Shown: positions 59,148 through 64,000 of the stretch, in pieces | How the letters are laid out: each line of letters opens with the position of its first letter | Numbering within the stretch: position 1 is the stretch's first letter | NCBI RefSeq assembly: GCF_030268225.1 | Contig: NZ_BSQG01000004.1 | Span: forward strand, 248,001-312,000 | DNA length: 64,000 nucleotides | From: Nocardiopsis ansamitocini | GTDB lineage: Bacteria; Actinomycetota; Actinomycetes; Streptosporangiales; Streptosporangiaceae | Direction: 5' to 3' | The notes under the pieces: generated by a model | Database searches by the model: none | Told to the model about the DNA's origin: nothing | Seen by the model: only the letters and a program-made list of their open reading frames with translations | Made by a program: the position numbers and the translations under genes

Positions 59148-60704
59148 ATGGCCGACCCGGCACAGCAGGTCCGCGACTGGCTGGCCGCCTACCCCCACGC
59201 AGCCCCCGCCCACCTGTTGTGCGACCGCCACGACCCCGACCGCACCGCCCTGGTGCAGGTCGACGCCGACCTCAGCGCCCGCACCCTCACCTACGGGCAG
59301 CTGCGCGAACGCTCCCAGGCCCTGGCCGCAGGCCTGACCGGCCTGGGCGTCACCGCCGCCACGCCCGTGGCAACCCTCATGGACCGCGGGATCGACTTCG
59401 CCGTCACCGCACTGGCCGTGTGGCGCCTGGGCGCGACCCTCGTCCCCTTGACCACGGCGCTGGCGCCCTCGGCGATCTCGCTGCGCCTGGACTGGGCCAA
59501 AGCCCACATCGTGGTGTGCGAGGACACCCACCTCGCCAAGCTCCCCGCGGCCCCCGCCGCGACCGTGGTCACCACCGCCGGACGCGCCGCACCCGGCCGC
59601 CACACCCTGGACCAGTTGCACCTGCCCGGCCCCTACCCCGAGGCCGCGGCCACCGGCGCTCCCCTGGCACTGCTCTACACCTCGGGCTCGGCCGGGCCGC
59701 CCCGCGCCGTCTCCGTGCCCCAACGCGCACTCGTGGGGCTGCACTCCCACCACCGCTACGGCCTCGACGTCGGCGACGACGACGTGTACTGGTGCACCGG
59801 CGACCCCGGCCAGGCCGATGGCCTCTACCACGCCCTCATCGCCCCGCTCCTGGCCGGACACGCCCCCCTGCACCTGCGCGCAGGATTCGACCCCGAACTC
59901 ACCCTCGACGTCATGGAGGTGTTCGGGGTGACGGTGTTCGTGGCCACCCCCACCGTCTACCGAGCGTTGCGCTCCACCACCAAGACCCTGCCGCCCGAGA
60001 TCGTGGTGCGGAGCCTGGCCAGCACCGGCGAAACCCCCCACGCCGACGTCACACAGTGGGCCCTCAACACCTTCGGCATACCCATCAGCGACCACTACGG
60101 GCGCCCCGAGACCGGAGTGGTGGCCACCAGCACCGGCACCGAGCCCGCCCTGAGCGCGCTTCCCGGATTCGACCTGCGTGTCCTACAGCCCGGCAGCGAC
60201 GAACCCGCACCCGCCGGCGAGTTCGGGCGCGTCGCCCTGCACACCACCAGCCCCGCCCTGTGGTTCGACGGCTACCCCCACGACCCCACCGCCTCGGCGC
60301 GCCGCTTCAGCCCCGACCACCGCTGGTACCTCACCGGGGACACCGGGACCACCACCGGCCATGGACGCGTGGTGCTGTCCACCCGCGACGACGGCGTCAT
60401 CACCACCCGCGGGTACCGGGTGGGCCCCTATGACGTCGAAACGGCGCTGCTGAGCCACCCCGACGTCGAAGAAGCCGCCGTCTACGGTGTCCCCGACGCC
60501 ACCCACGGTGCGCTCGTGGCCGCCAACATCGTCCTGATGCCCCACGCCGGCCCCAGCGAGGAACTCGTCGAGGACCTCCAGGCGCTGGTGGCCACCACGT
60601 TGGCCGCCCACGCAGCCCCCCAGCGGGTGATGTTCGTGGCGCAGCTCCCCAAGACCGCCAGCGGCAAACTGCGCCGCAACCGGTTGAGCAGCCCCAGCAC
60701 CTAG
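59148..60704 (+). CDS. AMP-dependent acyl-CoA synthetase/ligase
   Basis: The 518-residue adenylate-forming enzyme. Motif A3 reads LLYTSGSAGPPRAVSVP where TSGSTGxPK is usual (Thr to Ala, Lys to Arg). YGRPETGV, YLTGDTG, TTRGYRVGPYDVE and the C-terminal PKTASGKLRRNR (catalytic Lys) are as expected. It would activate a carboxylic acid as an acyl-AMP and then a thioester. The altered P-loop may reduce rate or change substrate. AAAAGGGG lies 12 nt before the ATG at 59148; a GTG at 59112 is less likely. It lies divergent to an acyltransferase. Confidence 0.87.
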   Translation: MADPAQQVRDWLAAYPHAAPAHLLCDRHDPDRTALVQVDADLSARTLTYGQLRERSQALAAGLTGLGVTAATPVATLMDRGIDFAVTALAVWRLGATLVPLTTALAPSAISLRLDWAKAHIVVCEDTHLAKLPAAPAATVVTTAGRAAPGRHTLDQLHLPGPYPEAAATGAPLALLYTSGSAGPPRAVSVPQRALVGLHSHHRYGLDVGDDDVYWCTGDPGQADGLYHALIAPLLAGHAPLHLRAGFDPELTLDVMEVFGVTVFVATPTVYRALRSTTKTLPPEIVVRSLASTGETPHADVTQWALNTFGIPISDHYGRPETGVVATSTGTEPALSALPGFDLRVLQPGSDEPAPAGEFGRVALHTTSPALWFDGYPHDPTASARRFSPDHRWYLTGDTGTTTGHGRVVLSTRDDGVITTRGYRVGPYDVETALLSHPDVEEAAVYGVPDATHGALVAANIVLMPHAGPSEELVEDLQALVATTLAAHAAPQRVMFVAQLPKTASGKLRRNRLSSPST

Positions 60705-60723
60705 CCGGGCCCCACCGGCACCG

Positions 60724-61011
60724 CTAGCGGGCGGCCAGTACGTCGACCTTGGCGGCGAGCGAGAAGTCCTGCTCGGTCAACCCGCCCGCGTCATGACTGG
60801 TCAACGCGAACCGCACCCGGTTGTAGCGGATGTCGATGTCGGGGTGGTGGTTGGCTTCCTCCGCGGCCTCGGCGACCGCCACCACCAGATCCACCGCCTC
60901 CTTGAACGACGCCGTCTCCACCGTGCGGGTGATCACCCGGCCATCGCGCGCCCACCCCGGCAACCGCGCCAACACCGCATCAGCCCGCGTATAGGACATA
61001 ACCGTCATCAT
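60724..61011 (-). CDS. Pterin-4a-carbinolamine dehydratase
   Basis: A 95-residue protein matching PCD/DCoH: EAANHHPDIDIRYNRVRFAL with the active-site His pair, and SHDAGGLTEQDFSLAAKVD. It would recycle tetrahydropterin cofactors or act in pterin metabolism. AAGGGAG precedes the ATG at 61011. It lies between the AMP-ligase and the pseudokinase-like gene, with no evident pathway partner in the window. Confidence 0.9.
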   Translation of the reverse strand: MMTVMSYTRADAVLARLPGWARDGRVITRTVETASFKEAVDLVVAVAEAAEEANHHPDIDIRYNRVRFALTSHDAGGLTEQDFSLAAKVDVLAAR

Positions 61012-61066
61012 TGGCTCCCTTGCTCACCCTGCGACTCCTCAACACCCCTAGCGCTACCCGCCGCGC

Positions 61067-61807
61067 CTACAGGTAGTCCTGAGGCGAACGCGGCGCCTCG
61101 GGCATCTGCTCCACCTCGTCCTCACCCAACTCCACCGACGGCACCGGCGCGGGCGACTGCGACTCCCCGCCCTGATCCGACTCCTGCGGCGACGGCGACA
61201 CCGACGGCGTGCCCGGCGACTCCTGCGCCCCACCCCCCGGAGACGGCACCTCCGCAGGCGTGGAATACGCCTCCTGCCTCAACCCCGACAAAAAGAAGTA
61301 CAACACCACCAGCAACGCGACGAGCAACGCCACCAACACCGCCAAACCCGCCACCAGACCCCGCGACGAACGCCCCGGAGCCGCCACACCACCGCCACCG
61401 CGCCCCGACCACGCCCACCGCGGCGCCGACGCCCCACCACTGGTCGCCCAATACGGCACATACCCCGGCCCCGTCCCCCCGCGCGGCCCCCCGGCCGCCA
61501 CCGGCGCCAAAAACACCCCCGCACCCGCACCCTCATCGGCAACCGCCGCCCACGCAGCCGCCGCCGACACCCCCCACCCAAGAACCGGGGGCACCGGCCC
61601 CTCCACCCCCGCCCCCTTGGACACCGCCGCCACGAACCGATCCCGCGCCGCCGCATCGGCACTGGCCCCAGCACTCAACAACGCCACACTCACCGCACGC
61701 CCCGACCCGTCGCGCCCCGCATAAACCACACCCTCGGCGCACACCCGACGACGCTCCACCAGCCGAAACGCCCCCAACTGCCGCGGATCGGCCTCACCCA
61801 ACGCCAT
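61067..61807 (-). CDS. Membrane protein with a degenerate Ser/Thr-kinase N-lobe
   Basis: The 246-residue protein starts LGAFRLVERRRVCAEGVVYA and GRDGSGRAVSVALLSAGA, a clear echo of the LGxYRLVxRLGxGGMGxVYLA...VAVKVL N-lobe of Pkn-type kinases. The VAVK lysine is missing and no C-lobe (HRD, DFG) is present, so it cannot phosphorylate. A membrane helix follows at about 158-180 (LVAGLAVLVALLVALLVVLY), then a Ser/Pro/Glu-rich exterior tail. Divergent from the MoxR-DUF58 cluster, it may sense or scaffold for it. Confidence 0.72.
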   Translation of the reverse strand: MALGEADPRQLGAFRLVERRRVCAEGVVYAGRDGSGRAVSVALLSAGASADAAARDRFVAAVSKGAGVEGPVPPVLGWGVSAAAAWAAVADEGAGAGVFLAPVAAGGPRGGTGPGYVPYWATSGGASAPRWAWSGRGGGGVAAPGRSSRGLVAGLAVLVALLVALLVVLYFFLSGLRQEAYSTPAEVPSPGGGAQESPGTPSVSPSPQESDQGGESQSPAPVPSVELGEDEVEQMPEAPRSPQDYL

Positions 61808-61984
61808 CGCACCCACCACCCGCACCCCACCTCACCCAACCGGCCGACACGCCCCAAACCCGCCACTGCACACAGAGCACACCCCACCCACCACCCCAGC
61901 CGGTAGTCTCGCCGATGCGCACCCAAACAACGTACCCGCGCCCAACGGGCGCGCGCCGAGCACGCTCCAGGGAGACCACCACCC

Positions 61985-63001
61985 ATGCCTCACCCCTCCG
62001 ACGCCGGCGCCACCCACCTCCTGCGCGCCGCCCTGCACGAGGTGTCCACCGTCATCGTCGGACAGGACCGCATGGTCGAACGCACCCTCGTCGCCCTCAT
62101 CGCCGGCGGCCACTGCCTCATCGAAGGCGTCCCCGGAATCGCCAAAACCCTCGCCGTGTCCACCCTGGCCACCGTCGTGGGCGGCACCTTCAACCGCATC
62201 CAGTTCACCCCCGACCTCGTGCCCTCCGACATCATCGGCACCCGCGTCTACCACCCCTCCACCGAACAGTTCGACATCGAACTCGGCCCCGTCTTCGCCA
62301 ACTTCGTCCTCGCCGACGAAATCAACCGCGCCCCCGCCAAAGTCCAGTCCGCGCTCCTGGAAGTCATGGCCGAACAACAGGTATCCCTGGGCGGCACCAC
62401 CCACCCCCTGCCCGACCCCTTCATCGTCATCGCCACCCAAAACCCCGTCGAATCCGAAGGCGTCTACCCCCTCCCCGAAGCCCAGCGCGACCGCTTCCTC
62501 ATGAAAGTCCTCGTCACCCACCCCCGCGCCCACGAGGAATTCGAGATCCTGCGCCGCATGAGCACCCGCCCCCCGACCCCCACCCAAATCCTGGACCCCC
62601 TCACCCTCAGCGAACTCCAAACCGAGGCCCACACCGTCCAGGTCGACCAACTCGTCGCCGACTACATCGTGCGCCTGGTCATGGCCACCCGCGAACCAGC
62701 CGAATACGGCATCCCCACCCTCACGCCCCTCATCGAGGTCGGGGCCAGCCCCCGCGCCACCCTGGGCCTCGTGTCGGCCGCCCGCGCCCTCGCCCTCATC
62801 CGCGGCCGCACCTACGTCCTGCCCGACGACATCGCCGCCCTCGCCCACGACGTCATCGCCCACCGCCTCATCCTCACCTTCGACGCCCTCGCCCAGAACA
62901 TCACCCCCACCAACGTCATCGACCAAATCCTGGCCGCCGTCCCCCCACCCCGCGTCATCTGGGACGAAACCACGCCGCCCCCCGCCACCGCCGCCCGATG
63001 A
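61985..63001 (+). CDS. MoxR-family AAA+ ATPase
   Basis: The 338-residue protein has Walker A GVPGIAKT (about 50), Walker B FVLADEINRAPAKVQSALLE (about 105-125) and sensor ATQNPVESEGVYPLPEAQRD. MoxR ATPases act as chaperones for VWA-domain partners. The ATGA overlap with the downstream DUF58 gene (62998-63001) shows coupling, as is standard for this group. Confidence 0.93.
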   Translation: MPHPSDAGATHLLRAALHEVSTVIVGQDRMVERTLVALIAGGHCLIEGVPGIAKTLAVSTLATVVGGTFNRIQFTPDLVPSDIIGTRVYHPSTEQFDIELGPVFANFVLADEINRAPAKVQSALLEVMAEQQVSLGGTTHPLPDPFIVIATQNPVESEGVYPLPEAQRDRFLMKVLVTHPRAHEEFEILRRMSTRPPTPTQILDPLTLSELQTEAHTVQVDQLVADYIVRLVMATREPAEYGIPTLTPLIEVGASPRATLGLVSAARALALIRGRTYVLPDDIAALAHDVIAHRLILTFDALAQNITPTNVIDQILAAVPPPRVIWDETTPPPATAAR

Positions 63002-63909
63002 CCGCCCCCCCGGCCCACGCCGCCCTGCGCCACCTCAGCCTCACCGTCACCCGACGCCTCGACGGCCTCCTGCACGGCCAACACCTGGGCCTGCGCGCCG
63101 GCCCCGGCAGCGAACCCGGCGACGCCCGCCTCTACCAGCCAGGCGAAGACGACGTACGCACCATGGACTGGGCCGTCACCGCCCGCACCACCCACCCCCA
63201 CGTACGCGACCCCATCGCCGACCGCGAACTCGCCACCTGGACCCTGCTCGACCTCTCACCCACCATGGACTTCGGCACCGCCCACGCCCAAAAACGCGAC
63301 GTCGCCATCAGCACCCTGGCAGCCGTCGCCCACCTCACCCACCACATCGGCGACCGCAACGGCACCCACGTCCTGCGCAACGGCCACCTCACCCGCTCAC
63401 CCGCAGCCACCAACCACAACGCCCACCTCGCCCACGCCCGCGCCCTCACCGCGCCCCTGCCCCCCGACCCCGGACACACCACCCTGGCCACCGCCCTCAC
63501 CGACCTGGCCCGCACCCGCCCCCGCCGCGGCCTGCGCGTCATCATCTCCGACTTCCTCGACACCCCCACCACGCCCCACACCCAACCGTCCTGGCAAACC
63601 CCCCTGCACCACCTCAGCGCCCGCCACCAGACACTCGCCATCGAAATCCTGGACCCGCGAGAACTCGACCTCCCCGCCATAGGATTAGTCACCATGAGTG
63701 ACCCCACAACCGGGCGCACCCGACACGTCCACCTCACCCCCGACCTCCAACACCGCTACGCCCACGCCGCCCGCCAACAACGCACCGCCATCCGCGACGC
63801 CATCCGCACCGCCGGCGCCACCCACCTCACCCTGCGCACCGACCGCGACTGGATCCTCGACATCGCCCGCCACGCCACCCTGCACCGCACCAGCCCCCAC
63901 CGCCGATAA
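62998..63909 (+). CDS. DUF58/vWA-domain protein
   Basis: The 303-residue protein carries the DUF58 hallmark (GLRAGPGSEPGDARLYQPGE, then DDVRTMDWAVTARTT) and a vWA-like fold with TLLDLSPTMDFGT (a modified MIDAS DxSxS) and VIISDFLD. With MoxR it probably assembles or inserts a metal or membrane complex. An unusual excess of His and Thr codons (CAC, ACC) fits the C-rich + strand of this segment. It overlaps the MoxR gene by 4 nt. Confidence 0.9.
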   Translation: MTAPPAHAALRHLSLTVTRRLDGLLHGQHLGLRAGPGSEPGDARLYQPGEDDVRTMDWAVTARTTHPHVRDPIADRELATWTLLDLSPTMDFGTAHAQKRDVAISTLAAVAHLTHHIGDRNGTHVLRNGHLTRSPAATNHNAHLAHARALTAPLPPDPGHTTLATALTDLARTRPRRGLRVIISDFLDTPTTPHTQPSWQTPLHHLSARHQTLAIEILDPRELDLPAIGLVTMSDPTTGRTRHVHLTPDLQHRYAHAARQQRTAIRDAIRTAGATHLTLRTDRDWILDIARHATLHRTSPHRR

Positions 63910-63936
63910 CCACCCGACCCGACAAGGACACCGACC

Positions 63937-64000
63937 GTGACCTTCCTGTCTCCCGAGCGCCTCTGGCTACTGCTGGCCGTCGCCGCCCTGGCCACGATCT
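63937..64000 (+). CDS. BatA-like vWA membrane protein, 5' end only
   Basis: A GTG at 63937 opens a frame TFLSPERLWLLLAVAALATI that runs off the right edge. The FLSPxxLWLLL start followed at once by a hydrophobic helix is typical of BatA-type vWA membrane proteins, which follow MoxR and DUF58 genes in this order. The rest is outside the window. Confidence 0.7.
   Translation, partial: MTFLSPERLWLLLAVAALATI

Noticed and set aside
60793-62997. N-terminal extension of the DUF58 frame through the MoxR region
   Set aside because: The text is low-complexity Pro/His/Thr, out of frame with the MoxR gene. The ATGA at 62998 is the real start.
1-64000. tRNA, rRNA or CRISPR array
   Set aside because: No cloverleaf-like sequence, rRNA segment or regularly spaced repeat array was recognised by reading. 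A tRNAscan or CRISPR finder run would be decisive.

Overview
The window is a very GC-rich actinomycete chromosome segment. Its gene families point to Actinomycetota: an F420-type luciferase-like oxidoreductase, a mycothiol-type DinB/MDMPI protein, an IdeR/MntR-like repressor, TM0106 nuclease-helicase, GTG starts, and many starts that sit 6-7 nt after a TANNNT box. A perfect TGGGAGCGCTCCCA site (the CelR operator known from Thermobifida) in front of an AA10-FnIII-CBM2 polysaccharide monooxygenase suggests Nocardiopsaceae or close relatives; that placement is inference. No rRNA, tRNA, CRISPR array or complete mobile element was recognised.

Layout. 0-10 kb: the 5' part of a RelA/SpoT-like protein (runs off the left edge), an oxidoreductase, a DoxX/TetR divergent pair with two matching palindromic operators, a membrane-anchored Mrr-like nuclease, a methyltransferase, an ABC-F ATPase and a P450. 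10-18 kb: a luciferase-like oxidoreductase, a four-gene minus-strand run (DinB-like, two GNATs, a GGCT-fold-like protein), a sugar MFS porter, a frameshifted Uma2 gene and a fused PabA-PabB. 18-25 kb: the CelR-type LPMO, an HTH_34 regulator coupled to a membrane protein, an IS110 remnant, a sulfotransferase and a siderophore-interacting-protein/methyltransferase fusion. 25-29 kb: a manganese locus (MntR-like repressor, then SBP-ATPase-permease with 4-nt overlaps). 29-36 kb: a secreted three-repeat ChW protein, a GNAT, a DPBB/RlpA-like exported protein and a giant TM0106-type nuclease-helicase.

36-45 kb: a coupled membrane protein/tyrosine recombinase/unknown protein operon, an ankyrin protein overlapping an APH-type kinase, a GAP/Sap-type membrane protein, an orphan OmpR-type winged-helix regulator beneath a long palindrome, a NUDIX hydrolase and a small protein/HExxH metallopeptidase pair. 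45-56 kb: EamA and APC transporters, a GNAT, a DJ-1/PfpI protein, MOSC, an alpha/beta hydrolase, exonuclease III, a second tyrosine recombinase, a DUF418/HGSNAT-like membrane protein and an OFA-type MFS transporter. 56-64 kb: a 1-kb gene-free stretch with three palindromes, a ureohydrolase, an acyltransferase diverging from an AMP-ligase, a pterin dehydratase, a pseudokinase-like membrane protein and a MoxR-DUF58-BatA-like cluster cut by the right edge.

Cross-cutting signals. Broken gene fragments (IS110, VanY, NmrA, aldo/keto reductase, MmyB regulator, two ABC ATPase scraps, Uma2) fill many gaps, so this looks like an accessory region with active turnover. At least eleven genes look leaderless. 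From about 45 kb on, the + strand is C-rich and G-poor whichever strand is coding.
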